Of a stretch of 64,000 bases of DNA, positions 36,801 through 47,165 are shown piece after piece. Both the position numbers and the translations under genes were made by a program. Where the stretch lies: positions 1-64,000 of the forward strand of contig JAKSYS010000156.1 of assembly GCA_022925895.1 (NCBI GenBank). Reading direction: 5' to 3'. The stretch is from Fragilaria crotonensis (Eukaryota > Bacillariophyta > Fragilariophyceae > Fragilariales > Fragilariaceae). Below the pieces are notes generated by a model. That model saw only the letters and a program-made list of their open reading frames with translations, was not told the DNA's origin and made no database searches. Positions within the stretch are counted from its first letter, which is position 1. Each line of letters starts with the position of its first letter.

Positions 36801-37341
36801 TGTCGAATGGATCTTCCCACAGCATGACTTGAGACAAGGCCATGTATTCATTCGACGTTGTGGCAACCTGAGCACGATCTGATTCTGAATCGGATACATC
36901 GCCATCGTCGTCCATCGAATCAGGATTAAGCTGGTTATCCTGTGGTTTGGCTCCCGGTGAAACCACAAGATAGCGATAATAATGATGATGGATCCCTGAA
37001 GACTTGTTCAACACAATCACGACAGGCCTCCTCGTCCGCCAAAGGGGGTATGTCTCGGGTGTTGTGTACATTTCAATTGACGAAGTGTACATGCTCGCAT
37101 GAGACTGATTCAAAACAGTCACATCTACCCAGTCCTCAGATGCGGGCGATGACGTGATCTGTGTTTGGGGCGCCGTCTGAGAAGCAATTGCTTGCGAGTG
37201 AGTGGGGCCTTCCGCTGCGACATGAGCTGGAGCCCACAAAGAAGAGGCGGTGACTCGGAGCGAACTTCCGATGGGCAACTCAGCGCGACATTCGAAGTGG
37301 AGGCGTACGACCCTTCCCGGGAGAGGCTGATCTGTTTCCAT
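33894..37341 (-). CDS. TPS: Trehalose-6-phosphate synthase/phosphatase fusion with N-terminal CBM20-like domain
   Basis: Two exons (37341-36655 and 36584-33894) are joined across a 70-nt intron ending in a T-rich CAG, giving 1125 residues in phase 0. Residues 10-110 resemble a CBM20 starch-binding domain (VVRLHFECRAELPIGSSLRV). Residues 230 to about 780 form a GT20 glycosyltransferase domain (VWVHDYHLSLLPKL, FFLHIPFPTSQIFREL, TPIREGLNHWPMEYIY). From about 805 a HAD-type trehalose-phosphatase domain follows (VFILDFNGTIV, VVSGDSAENVL, GDDISDEKMF). Key residues deviate. The DRLD-x-x-K substrate loop of GT20 reads CDIGQRLQG, the HAD nucleophile motif reads DFNGT instead of DxDGT, and the usual E-H-G is S-N-G. 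This resembles plant class II TPS proteins, which are mostly regulatory, so activity is doubtful. Confidence 0.9.
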
Positions 37342-37838
37342 GGCCTGCAAAGGTGGCGCTTCAATGTGAGTCGGTTCAGTCTGCGAATGAGGACGTTCGT
37401 AGTGTGAAATTGAACGCTGACACCAGATGAGAGTCAAGATGTGATGTGCTGTCCGCTGCGTACACTTGCTTGAGTTTCAAGTACCATACAGTACACTGTA
37501 CCGGTACAAAGGTACCTTACTACTACAAGCAACCGCTGGTACAAGTACTACAACACCGGTATCTGCGTACAATTGTACAGACCGTCATCCTCGGATCTTC
37601 CAATACTTGAATGTTTTCATACTCCAGTGCCGTACTTTTCCCCAGTTACACTACCGTAGTAGCGGAGTACTAGTACTCCGATACTCCATTACTGGTTTGT
37701 TACTCGTAACTCTTATCATATATACACTGTATGAAAAGCTGTATGCCGAGTATCAAATATATGCTAACAAGATTTGCACGATTACTGTACTTCGAGTACA
37801 GTACAGCAGCGACAACTGTACAAACTCTCCACGTGTAA
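37342..37838. other. Promoter-side spacer with GTAC words
   Basis: This spacer lies upstream of the TPS gene. GTAC-centred words (ACTGTACCGGTACAAAGG, AGTACTAGTACTCCG) are dense from 37480 to 37700 and again near 37790-37805. It ends at the insertion site of the Tourist-like element. No gene is supported. Confidence 0.5.
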
Positions 37839-38545
37839 GGGCCGCCGTTACGTAATTACATTTCACGAAAACGAGAAGTTTTGACTTCTCGTTCATGTAA
37901 AATGCTCGTCCCCACCGTTACGTAAAAAGCAGTCCACAAATACGAAAACATCAAGTCAACTGAGTCAAAATAGGAATCTTGATGTGAAACACATGTATGT
38001 TCCCATCCGTTCCATCCTAGTCGTACTGTGTACTGGGTACGTCTACAGATACGGTAAAGTTGTACGAATTGGAACCAAAAATTATTAGATCGTCGCTCAT
38101 CGAAATCCGACAATGACGACCATTTTGACAATGTTCTCATGTAGAACACCACAAACCACCGCACTAGCATCGATCGTCGTTTCTACGGCGCATGCAATGG
38201 TAGAAACGACGTCTTCATCTGATCATTATCTGGCGAAAAACCACGTTCATGTTTGATGCCAGCACAGTAGACAGTAGCATCTGTCAACAGGGCGAGTTAA
38301 ACGCACGTAGCAATCGACCTAACAGAAGGAATCCAGAATCTTGAGATATTTCGAGGAAAGGCTGTGTTTTTCGCGGATCAACGAAAACCTCAGCAGATTT
38401 TCGTTGACGATGGGATATGAGGCGCATCTGAGTGATTTCCTGAAAGTTTTTGGGGACCCGTTTTCGTACGTAACGGTGGTAAAATGGACCCTCGAAAACG
38501 AAAAAGTTTTCGTTGTCGTGAAATGTAATTACGTAACGGTGGGCC
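37839..38545. mobile_element. Tourist-like (PIF/Harbinger) MITE with hairpin-bearing ends
   Basis: A 707-bp non-coding element is flanked by a 3-bp TAA duplication (37836-37838 and 38546-38548). Its ends are inverted repeats: the left starts GGGCCGCCGTTACGTAATTA and the right, read on the other strand, GGCCCACCGTTACGTAATTA, so only two positions differ over the first 14 and the next 16 are identical. TAA target duplication and GG(G/C)CC-type ends are the hallmark of Tourist/Harbinger MITEs. The CCGTTACGTA word recurs inward (37914 and, inverted, 38465-38477). Each end also has an inner hairpin, such as AACGAGAAG-TTTTGA-CTTCTCGTT. There is no coding capacity, so a Harbinger transposase must have acted in trans. 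Confidence 0.85.
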
Positions 38546-38586
38546 TAATGCATAAACACATTTTTCATTTTTCAAGTTGAAATCTG

Positions 38587-38651
38587 TTCAGTGTTCAGTA
38601 TTCAGTATTCAGTATCATATGACGTATGATACGATGCACGATGCACGATGC
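38587..38651. repeat. Short tandem repeats
   Basis: Four 7-bp TTCAGTR units (38587-38614) are followed by three 7-bp ACGATGC units (38631-38651). The repeats lie in the spacer ahead of the MORN-repeat gene. Confidence 0.75.
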
Positions 38652-39131
38652 ATGATACATGTATCATATTTGCACGTCGCCACTAGTCACTACATACTCC
38701 TTCCATACGGTGTTCCTACATACGACGGGCTACGTCGTAAGCGTTTTCCGGATGCCCATGTTCCTTGGTCATCCGGGGAAATCCGAATTATTTGTGGCTA
38801 ATGTCCCAGACAAATTTCTCGTATTAAGAAGTACAGCGCTTTTCTCAGTCGCTACTAGGCCGATATATACAACAAGTACAAAATCCTCAGACAGACATAA
38901 GCACAAGACCACGAAGATGACTTTGGAATTCTCGGGACTCGGGACTCATCACAGGTCACAATCGAAGGTTGATCAACTGTGTCTTTTGTACAGTACTACC
39001 GTATTCTCATAGTACTACAGTACACTGTTTCAATGAAGACTTCGACTAAGTCCGAGCAGTTGACCACTGCACCCCGTTCGTCCAACTTCCATTGTTGTTC
39101 CATCCCGTTACTTGTACTACGTACCGGTACC

Positions 39132-40123
39132 ATGGCGACAATCAACTCCGCCGCTACCTTTGCCATGATTACTCCACCTCCATTGGAGAATCAGACTGAA
39201 GAATTGCGAGCTGATCGAGTTAGGGAAGGTTTGTGTCCGCACTGCGGGACCAAGCTCTACGAGACAGTCCGCAAGGGAGTTCTCCGCAAAAAGGTCACTC
39301 GCCCTCTGTCTATTGCAGGTCAAGTAGTGAGGGGTCAATGTGTTCGCTGTTTAAATGGCGGAGACGATGAAGGTGATGCTGCTGCCATTGCGTGTGCGGC
39401 ACTTGCAGAGCCGACGTCAACTGCTATCCCGGCTGCTACTGCGACTCCCATACTGTCGTCTCCACTCCAGATGGACGCCATATACACTGGCAACTTCAAC
39501 AGCTATGGTGAGCGCCATGGAGAAGGGGAATTGATCTGGGCCAATGGTGATCGTTACAAAGGTAAGTTACTGCTTCTGAGCGACGACTTTCGTTAGATTG
39601 ATTCTCACCAAAATTCATCGAAGGTATGTTCTGGAATGGCGTTCGCGACGGTGAAGGAATTCTCAACTTTTCCGACGGCTCGGAATACGTGGGAAACTGG
39701 AAGGATAACAAAATGCATGGTCAGGGAACACGTCGCTTCCCAAATGGCAACGTATACAATGGTTTGTACCGTGAAGGCAAACGATCCGGCAATGGTCGTT
39801 GCTACTATGCCAATGGCGATATGTACATTGGCGAATGGGGTAACGACCAAATGAATGGTTTCGGGCGATACTACTACAATAATGGACAGTGCTTCGAAGG
39901 ATTCTTCTGGGAAGGTACTCGGAATGGAATGGGAAAATACCAGCTGACTGATGGACGTGTTGATATATATCGCTATGAAAACGATAAGCGTGTTGGGGAA
40001 GGCGTCAGGTGGAGTGCTGATCGCAAGAAAGCGTGGAGATTAGTGGATGGAAAGGTTAAGGGCAAGGTGTCGTTGCAGGTCGCCTCGGAGATAGCCCAAC
40101 GTTGTGAACAAGGAACGAGTTGA
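39132..40123 (+). CDS. MORN-repeat protein with N-terminal Cys-pair motif
   Basis: Exons 39132-39561 and 39624-40123 flank a 62-nt intron (GTAAGT...CGAAG) and give 309 residues. The join completes a MORN unit (DRYKGMFWNG). The ATG in ACCATGG context is chosen; an upstream in-frame ATG at 39033 is possible. The N-terminal part has two Cys pairs about 40 residues apart (LCPHCGTKLYE and GQCVRCLNG), a possible zinc ribbon. From about residue 118 six MORN repeats follow, each near Y-x-G-x-W/F ... G-x-G-x-x-x-x-x-x-G, for example YVGNWKDNKMHGQG and YIGEWGNDQMNGFG. MORN repeats act at membranes and as scaffolds for phosphoinositide or cytoskeletal proteins. No catalytic domain is attached. The cellular role is unknown. 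Confidence 0.85.
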
Positions 40124-42067
40124 GGAAGGACACCGTTCAGAACTTAAATGTATGTATCCCTCTTGTACTGAACTTAGAACAAACGAGTGTGTGCGTATTT
40201 TATGCTTTAAGTCATCGTGGCATATGTTGCCATATGTATCATGCAACGCTCGACTATTACTCTGGAATACACAGTACAGTGCTAATGCACTCCGATAAGA
40301 TTCGTTTTCATCGATTCGGAGCACAAAATCTCACGGACTGAAGTGCCATTCGTTGCGTCAACGTATGACATACATGCGGTTGGTACATGGGACTCCATGA
40401 AATTGCGCGTACTCTTCATTGAACCGGACATCAGGTCAGCAATCCATGTCATGATGTCAAGAAGCAAGGAAATGTGCAGGATTGCGCATTCGTCCTGTCG
40501 CATTGGTTCGTGTTTCGTAGCACTTTTGGGAGTGATTCGATTTTGGTACGAAAGGAATGGGAATCGTATATGAAAAGCAGGGTTCCGCGAAGATGAATAA
40601 CCACGCATGTTGTGAAAGGGGATGGTTTGAGACTACCACCACCCAAGTTTCAAGATCACTTCCAGGTCATGACTGGGGAGCCAGCAGAGAAACATTACAC
40701 CTGATGCTCAGAGGTTCCAGCTAGTACCAAAACAAACAGGTTGTAATGCTGGCCGTGAGCTTTATGTGTGGACATAATGCTGCCAGATGTCATGCATTAT
40801 GGATGCAAATAGATTGTGCATGAATCATTGGTTGTTCAAAATTTGTGAATGCTTTCTGCAATCAGCCCCATGGCCTGACATAACAATGCCCCAAGGAGGA
40901 ACTGCCATACCTGCATTGAACTGCATTCAAATGAGAATGAAGTCAGATATGGCAGCATGTCACAGGAGATTACAAGACCTGCCAAGCATCTGTCTCAAAG
41001 AAAAACATATCAACAATTATGACAATCATCTTGTTCTTTTCTGGTACACATTCTACTCATTCTATGAGCAATGTCTGGCTGCATCCTTGCTCCCTTAATT
41101 GGTTTTGAATTAATGACGCTCCAGCATCAGGGTTGCATACAAAAACATACCTTTCAGATATATGCTATAATACTGTATATTATTTGTTTCCTTTGCATGA
41201 AAAGCTGAGCAAAATCCCACTTGGGTTGCATCTTCCAGGATGATTGATACTATTGGACAGGAGATAGGAGACAGAAAATGGGAGCAAGCCTGAGATGGGA
41301 GCCTGAGTTCGTCTCCGAGTCCGAGGACTTGGACCTTGGACCTTGTACTAATACCGTTGGTAGCGGTACTGATAGCCCAAGTACTTGTACTAGTAATAGG
41401 AGTATACAACTCTGTTGGTCCTTGGATTCTGGGAGGCGTCTGTAGCACTCCTGTACTCCTGGTATGCATACCAGGTACAACTACTCTACTAGTATTGTAC
41501 AGTACCATATTCCGAACTCTGCCGAGTACAGTATGCGTTAAGGAAAAGCTTGGGGTGCGAAGGGCGAGAACCCTCTCGTCGGAAATAGACAGACACACAA
41601 TTTACCACTTTCCTCCCTACTATTTTTGTACACATCGGTTCAATGAATTCAGTCGCACGCCGTGAAATACGGGATACGGGCCTCGAGTTCTCACCTAACG
41701 AAGCCCTTCTAGTGAATTCAGTGGTGTTCGTCCCTGATCGAAGGGACTCCAAGCGTTTAAAATAACGCCGGTTTGATTCAAGGCGTACGGTCCACAAGTT
41801 GTCTTCATACTTCGTTATCATCAAGGTGAGGGACTAACACGATGGAGAAGCTGCTCCGTTGTCGGAGGAGTGTGCTGCAATGAGGGACAATCAGGCAGCG
41901 TGGTGTAAATTGGACACATGGAGTTGCTTGATTGCAGCGTAGTATGTGCGACGCGAATTACCACCATTGTGCTGTCAACTCGACTCGTTGTTCGGTGTCA
42001 CTTAGTCGGATCAGTCGAACACAGAGTACTGAAATTTTCTCACTTTTTCTCCTTTACAGACAATATC
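40124..42067. other. Intergenic DNA with decayed frames and RPL10 leader
   Basis: From 40124 to 41100 only short broken frames are found, the longest being 103 codons near 40787; these look like old repeat debris. GTAC words (TTGTACTAGTAATAGGAG, TATTGTACAGTACC) are dense at 41340-41530. A likely 5' UTR intron of RPL10 runs from GTGAGG at 41826 to TTTACAG ending at 42059, 8 bp ahead of the ATG. Confidence 0.5.
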
Positions 42068-42721
42068 ATGGGTCGCCGTCCATCCCGTTGTTACCGTTAC
42101 CAAAAGAACAAGCCCTACATCAAGTCGCGCTATTGTCGTGGTGTCCCAGAATCGAAGATTAGGATCTTTGACGTCGGCGCCAAGAAAGCCGCTGTGGATC
42201 TCTTTCCTTTCGTAGCTCACTTAGTTTGTGATGAGAAGCAGCAGATCTCCTCCGAGGCGCTTGAAGCTTGCCGTATTGCGATCAATAAGCATCTTGTGAA
42301 GAATATTGGAAAGGATAACTACCACATCCGCGTCAAGGCTCACCCATTCCATGTGCTGAGAGCCAATAAAATGCTTTCGTGCGCCGGAGCCGATCGTCTC
42401 TCCTCCGGTATGCGTCACTCGTATGGAAAGCCAATCGGTGTCGCAGCCCGTGTCAGAATTGGACAGGTTTTGATCTCTGTGCGATCCAAGGACGTTCACG
42501 AACCACACGTTATTGAGGCTATTCGTCGTGGAAAGTTCAAGTTCGCTGGACGCCAAAAGATCTTGAAGAGTTTGAAGTGGGGATTCACGAAGTACCACCG
42601 TGAAGAGTACGTCAAATTGCGTCGTTCTGGAGAGCTTGCTGCGGACGGAAACATTGTCAAAGTTCACAACAGACGTGGCGCACTCGAGAAGAGCGCACTT
42701 TACCAGGCTGGGCAAGAGTAG
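42068..42721 (+). CDS. RPL10: Large-subunit ribosomal protein L10 (uL16)
   Basis: The single coding exon encodes 217 residues, the usual length of eukaryotic L10. The start [17 protein letters not shown] and the blocks [46 protein letters not shown] and [11 protein letters not shown] match uL16 along its full length. The protein sits near the peptidyl-transferase centre and the P-site loop and is needed for 60S maturation. It is cytosolic, with no targeting peptide. The ATG is just 8 bp after the acceptor of a probable 234-nt 5' UTR intron. The gene converges with HBS1, about 486 bp apart. Confidence 0.97.
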   Translation: MGRRPSRCYRYQKNKPYIKSRYCRGVPESKIRIFDVGAKKAAVDLFPFVAHLVCDEKQQISSEALEACRIAINKHLVKNIGKDNYHIRVKAHPFHVLRANKMLSCAGADRLSSGMRHSYGKPIGVAARVRIGQVLISVRSKDVHEPHVIEAIRRGKFKFAGRQKILKSLKWGFTKYHREEYVKLRRSGELAADGNIVKVHNRRGALEKSALYQAGQE

Positions 42722-43207
42722 ATGTTTCAGTTAGTAAATGGACGAGATAGCAACGCATGTTCTTGAATCGTAGGGTTTGCTGTCCTTCATGCGTAATTTG
42801 CAAATTATGTCAGGACATTGCCCTTCCTCGTCGTGCGGAAACAGTCCCGGTGTACACCGCCATTCTAGTTCCAAGGCGGCAACCAATGAGCTGCCAACAG
42901 CACGGCTACGCAAGTAAGCCGTGAATAGTCTGGCTTAAAGCTACATTGATCCATCGACGGTATTCAGTGCTCAAATGTCATAATCTCCTCTATCACAAGG
43001 TGGAAGGCCGCACTCACTATCGGATAGTTGAGTGATCACTTGGAGGTTCTAACTTCGACCTTCGATGCTCGATCGACGGTACTTTGAGCTCAACCAGAGC
43101 ACCTATGGCGTCTACTGTAATGATCATCAAACCTCCAGAACTGCAGACCGCGGACTATTGTACAACTGTATGAGGCGTGATAAGCGGTGAATGTGGAGTC
43201 TAGGTCT
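42722..43207. other. Convergent 3' spacer
   Basis: The spacer lies between the RPL10 and HBS1 stops. A small inverted repeat (ACGGCT...AGCCGT, around 42900-42920) is present. A GATC-CATCGACGGTA-like word near 42950 recurs as GATCGACGGTAC near 43070. No gene or RNA gene is recognised. Confidence 0.4.
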
Positions 43208-45125
43208 TCAGGCACATATTGCTGCTTCAACAATCCCGATTGCTACCGTCTCCCCACCACGTCGAAGCACGAATCGTCCAAGACTTCGACACTCAGTGTA
43301 GGCCTCAACGACGATTTTTTCGGCGAAGGTCATCTCAACGGTTGCGCTGACGCCGGCTGTAAGGATGCGAGGCTTCTCCTTGTGCGAGTTCTTCGTTTTC
43401 GGATGAACAGAAGTAAGAAGCTTGGAGAGTACCGTTGGAACGTCGATACTATGCATATGAAAAAGAACCTGTGCTCCTCGAATGAGGGGAACTGACAATT
43501 GTTCCATAACCATAATTCTGGCTTTCACTTTCCGCTCCAAAGGAGGCCGAAGCTCCATATGCGGGTGACTGATGATGCTGCCTCTGGAAAGTCGTGCGAC
43601 ATCAATGCCGAGGAGATTGATCTCAGTGGTGTCACCTGCCATGGCGTACTTATAGTGACTTTCAGTGGCTGAAGAACTGTGCTCGATTTTGGATACCAAC
43701 GCTTCGTCTCCAACGGGCAACGCAACAACTTTTTCACCGACTTGAAGCACACCTTGCACGACTCGACAACGCAACGTGACTCCCTTGTTCCCCTCTGTGT
43801 ATACATCATTAACGACGATTCGAAGTGGTTTGTCGATGTTTCTCTGCGCAGGGTGGAATTCATCCATAGCTTCGAGCAGAGTTGATCCTTTATACCATGA
43901 ATACAACTTGTCTGCTCCCTCTCTCATTTTCACATTTGCCCCTGTGAGACCACTGATAGGAACGAATTGTAGCCTTTTCGATACAAAGCCGCACTCAAGG
44001 AGGAATGGTTTCATTGTTGCCTGAATTTCGAGGAATCTTCGCTCATCCCAGTCAACGGCGTCCAGCTTGTTAATAGCAACAATTATCTGAGAAACACCCA
44101 AGCCACGAGCCAGAATGATGTGTTCTCGCGTTTGACCGCCTCCGTCAAAGCCGACCTCAAACTCGCCAGCGGTAGCAGCGACCACTACGATACCAACATC
44201 GGCAGCCGCGGCACCTGTAATCATGGAAGGGACAAAGTCAGCGTGCCCAGGAGCATCTAAAATGATAAAGTCATGAGAAGCCGTGGATATCGACTTCGTT
44301 GCTATGTCCATGGTGACACCACGTTCGCGTTCTGCGTCATCTTCGTCCATTATCCAGGCGAGTGCAAAGGATGCTTTGCCGAGTTCAGTCGCCTGTTTCT
44401 GGTACTTTTGAACTGCACGCTTTGCAACATAACCAAGCTGCACCATTACTTGACCCATGAGTGTCGATTTTCCAGCGTCCACATGCCCTACTACGACCAT
44501 AGCGAGTCTCGATTTCTGCGATTTAAGGTCTGCCTGGAGGTCGTCAGGAAGCATTGGCAAAGGCCCATAGTCCTTTTTGGAGTGCGTCGCAGGAGTCTTC
44601 GGACCGGCTTTCACAATTTTGTCCTTTTCGATTGACCCCCGATTTGGAACGAATCCACCGGGTGGTTGGGTTAAGGCGCCTCTCTTCGTCGATTCTAGTG
44701 TCGAGGGAACAGCACCGCCGGGCGGACCGTTAGGATTTATTCCGAGGTTACTTGGTGGAACACCAAATCCTGGTGGAGGTTTGCTGATTCCAGGTTTGGT
44801 GAAGCCCGGACGCGGCTCTTGGACACCAGCTGTGAGCAGCATGTCGACTGCCCGCTGGCTGTCTCCATTAGCGTCAATTAAAGCCGACCTGGCGCGATCC
44901 GGAGTGAAGCCCATCCCCTCAAGCATCCGAATTTTTTTCTGCATATAACTGTTCAGGCTGTTTTGGTTTAATCGTAGGCATGATTGCAGGTTGATGTTGA
45001 TGTAAAGGAGGTCTGTAATCTGAATCTTCGAAACCTTCATCTTCATAATAGTCGTCGTCGTAGTCATCATAATCATCATAATAATCGTCTTCTGTAAGAT
45101 TGCGGACGTTACGGTGCCTTGACAT
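43208..45125 (-). CDS. HBS1: HBS1-type translational GTPase (ribosome rescue), one apparent frameshift
   Basis: The ATG gives MSRHRNVRNLTEDDYYDDYD, the typical acidic start of HBS1. The downstream part, in another frame, holds a UBA-like segment (KIRMLEGMGFTPDRAR) and the GTPase. The two frames meet in an A7 run near 44930-44937: six A would keep the frame (also nine). Assembly error and true mutation are both possible, and no intron with correct phase was found. The G-domain is intact: GHVDAGKS (G1, about residue 208), ERERGVTMD, DAPGHADFVPSMI (G3), NKLDAVDWD (G4) and a SGL element. Two C-terminal beta-barrel domains follow. HBS1 pairs with Dom34/Pelota to rescue stalled ribosomes. A MULE-type MITE lies 99 bp upstream of the start. 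Nearby DPH5 diverges. Confidence 0.9.
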
Positions 45126-45223
45126 CGCGACCGAAGGATCAATCACTCGAGTAGTCGTCGTAAGTGGAGCAACATATTTCATAAAAATCGAAAACATGGA
45201 CTGATGTGGGTGATTCAATCGAG

Positions 45224-45865
45224 AGTGCCTAATGCGCTTAGAATTAATGCGCTTATAAAGCACTTGCACCAATCAAAATCGTCCAAAACGTCATCGTTGC
45301 AATTTCGAAGTCAATAATTCTGTTACACCCCCTGCCTAAGTATGAAGGTCACTTTTAACGCTCATGACCACACGATCAAACATGTAACATGTAAGACGAA
45401 GTCTGTGTACGTGTACCGTAGCTGAACTACCTTGTTCCACACCATGTCTACTCACAGTACTTTTTTAAATAGATCAACCAAATTAGCAGTCTTCGCCGCA
45501 CTTCGCAACACTCGGAGTACTTGTGTTTTCACAGATCGTAAACAAAAAGAACCAAAAGAAGAGTTTCTCGCACACGATGTTCGTGCCTTCGATGTATACA
45601 CGTCATTAGTGATACACATGCAAGACCCACAACTCCCAGCACCAACGCCATCGCCAAACATTCACATTTCTCAATGTAGTAGAAGTTAAGATATATAACC
45701 TCTCGACTGGTGTTGCTTGCAACCTGACTTGAACCGTTATTGATATTTTCAGAAAAGGTAGATGACTCTTTCGGGGAGGGGCAACCCCACCCCCGAAATT
45801 TGGACGATTTTGATTGGTGCAAGTGCTTTATAAGCGCATCAATTCTAAGCGCATTAGGCATATTC
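45224..45865. mobile_element. MULE-type MITE with 62-bp terminal inverted repeats
   Basis: The arms 45226-45287 and 45799-45860 are inverted repeats of 62 bp with one mismatch (TGCCTAATGCGCTTAGAATT at the left end). The 12-bp word GATTCAATCGAG flanks both sides in direct orientation (45212-45223 and 45866-45877), which fits a Mutator-type target-site duplication of about 9-12 bp. The 640-bp interior has no long reading frame. High arm identity suggests a fairly recent insertion. It sits in the HBS1/DPH5 divergent spacer, 99 bp from the HBS1 ATG. Confidence 0.85.
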
Positions 45866-46295
45866 GATTCAATCGAGCACTCATACTTTGAGTACGCCAG
45901 TACTAGTACTACAGTATGTCATACTACTACAAGGTACAGTAAGAACTCCGAACAGTAATCGAAGTCCGGTACTAGTACTATGTAGTAGGCAGTTCGAGTA
46001 CTTGGTACGATGTACTGGGTATCTGCCATGAGCACATCGGTACTGTATGTTGGTGCTTGTTCGTTCGTGTCGATCAGACATGGTGACATGGAGTATGACG
46101 TAGTATGACATATGATACTGACATACTACAGTACTGTGATACTCCGAGTACTACGGTAGTAGTAGTATTGTGTAGCATTTCAGTAATAATTGACAACGGT
46201 ACCAGTAGAAATAAAAGAGAACCACCAGTTATTTCCAGACTTCGACGACCGCCGTTGCGTTTGATTTGTCTCAATTCAGTGCACCACGATCCACG
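45866..46295. other. DPH5 promoter-side spacer with GTAC words
   Basis: From 45890 to 46170 GTAC-type words (CCAGTACTAGTACTAC, GGTACTAGTACTATG, GAGTACTACGGTAG) are packed closely. No gene is supported. Confidence 0.5.
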
Positions 46296-47165
46296 ATGGT
46301 CCTATTCTTGGTTGGTTTAGGTCTCGGAGACGAAAAGGATGTTACAGTCCGTGGCTTGGAAGCTATCAAGTCATGCGACAAGATTTTTCTCGAAGCGTAC
46401 ACATCCGTGCTGGGAGTCGATAAGGAGAAGTTAGAGGCCCTTTACGAGAAGAGCATTGTTATTGCGGATCGAAACATGGTGGAAAGCGAGGCCGAGCAGA
46501 TATACGAACCTGCCAAGGACGGAAACGTAGCCCTTCTGGTGGTTGGTGACCCAGTCTGCGCAACTACACACACAGATATAATGATTCGGGCTAAGGAATT
46601 TGGGTGCAAGGTACAAGTTATTCACAACGCTAGTATCATGGGGGCAGCTGGAAGTTCGGGACTGCAGCTCTATAACTTCGGTCAAACGGTATCAATTCCA
46701 TTCTTCGAAGGAAACTGGAGACCAACTTCATTTTATCCGAAAATAAAGTACAATCGCAAGGGAGGCATGCATACCTTGTGCCTGCTGGATATCAAAGTCA
46801 AGGAACCCGATTTTGATGCCATGGTGAAAGGTCGGACAACGTTCTTGCCGCCACGGTTCATGACGGTCAATACATGTTGCGAACAACTCGCTGAAGCGGA
46901 AGATACCCTTGCGGAGGAAGCGTATGATCCTAAGGCCACATTGTGCGTTGGTCTCGCCAGGTTAGGACAGGAAACACAACAAATCGTTGCTGGGACAATG
47001 GCAGAATTGCTAAAAGTGGACTTCGGAGCACCTCTCCACTCGTTCATTGTCTGTGGACACTGCCACGACTTGGAATTCGAGGTCTTAAAGGAGTTTCTAG
47101 TTCCGAACTCTGAGTATGTCATTGACGGACCTGTGCAGGTCTATCTTGCGGAAGGTACTACGTAA
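46296..47165 (+). CDS. DPH5: Diphthine methyl ester synthase
   Basis: The single exon encodes 289 residues from the ATG at MVLFLVGLGLGDEKDV. Upstream in-frame codons lack another ATG. DPH5 is an S-adenosylmethionine-dependent methyltransferase that adds the methyl groups in diphthamide synthesis on elongation factor 2. Family signatures are present: FLVGLGLGDEKDVTVRGLEA, FLEAYTS, VVGDPVCATTHTDI (the family more often has F-G before ATTHTD), HNASIMGAAGSSGLQLYNFG and SIPFFEGNWRPTSFY. The VGLARLGQ and GHCHDLEFE C-terminal blocks are also typical. Length is near the usual 285. It lies head to head with HBS1 and close to RPL10, so three translation genes cluster within about 5 kb. Confidence 0.95.
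   Translation: MVLFLVGLGLGDEKDVTVRGLEAIKSCDKIFLEAYTSVLGVDKEKLEALYEKSIVIADRNMVESEAEQIYEPAKDGNVALLVVGDPVCATTHTDIMIRAKEFGCKVQVIHNASIMGAAGSSGLQLYNFGQTVSIPFFEGNWRPTSFYPKIKYNRKGGMHTLCLLDIKVKEPDFDAMVKGRTTFLPPRFMTVNTCCEQLAEAEDTLAEEAYDPKATLCVGLARLGQETQQIVAGTMAELLKVDFGAPLHSFIVCGHCHDLEFEVLKEFLVPNSEYVIDGPVQVYLAEGTT

Noticed and set aside
36637-37437. Separate 266-residue gene upstream of TPS
   Set aside because: A phase-0 intron with a T-rich acceptor joins it to the TPS frame, and it holds the CBM20-like domain expected there. The upstream 32 codons lack an ATG start.
38979-39131. Longer N terminus for the MORN-repeat protein
   Set aside because: The region includes GTAC-rich promoter-like DNA and no conserved sequence. 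The ATG at 39132 is in a better context.
42880-43120. Possible tRNA-like or small RNA hairpins after RPL10
   Set aside because: A GGTTCTAAC-type segment lacks a matching acceptor and anticodon arm, and the hairpins are only 6 bp.
43208-45125. Programmed ribosomal frameshift at the A7 run in HBS1
   Set aside because: Similar single-base breaks occur at homopolymers in unrelated genes here, so assembly error is simpler. No pseudoknot was seen.
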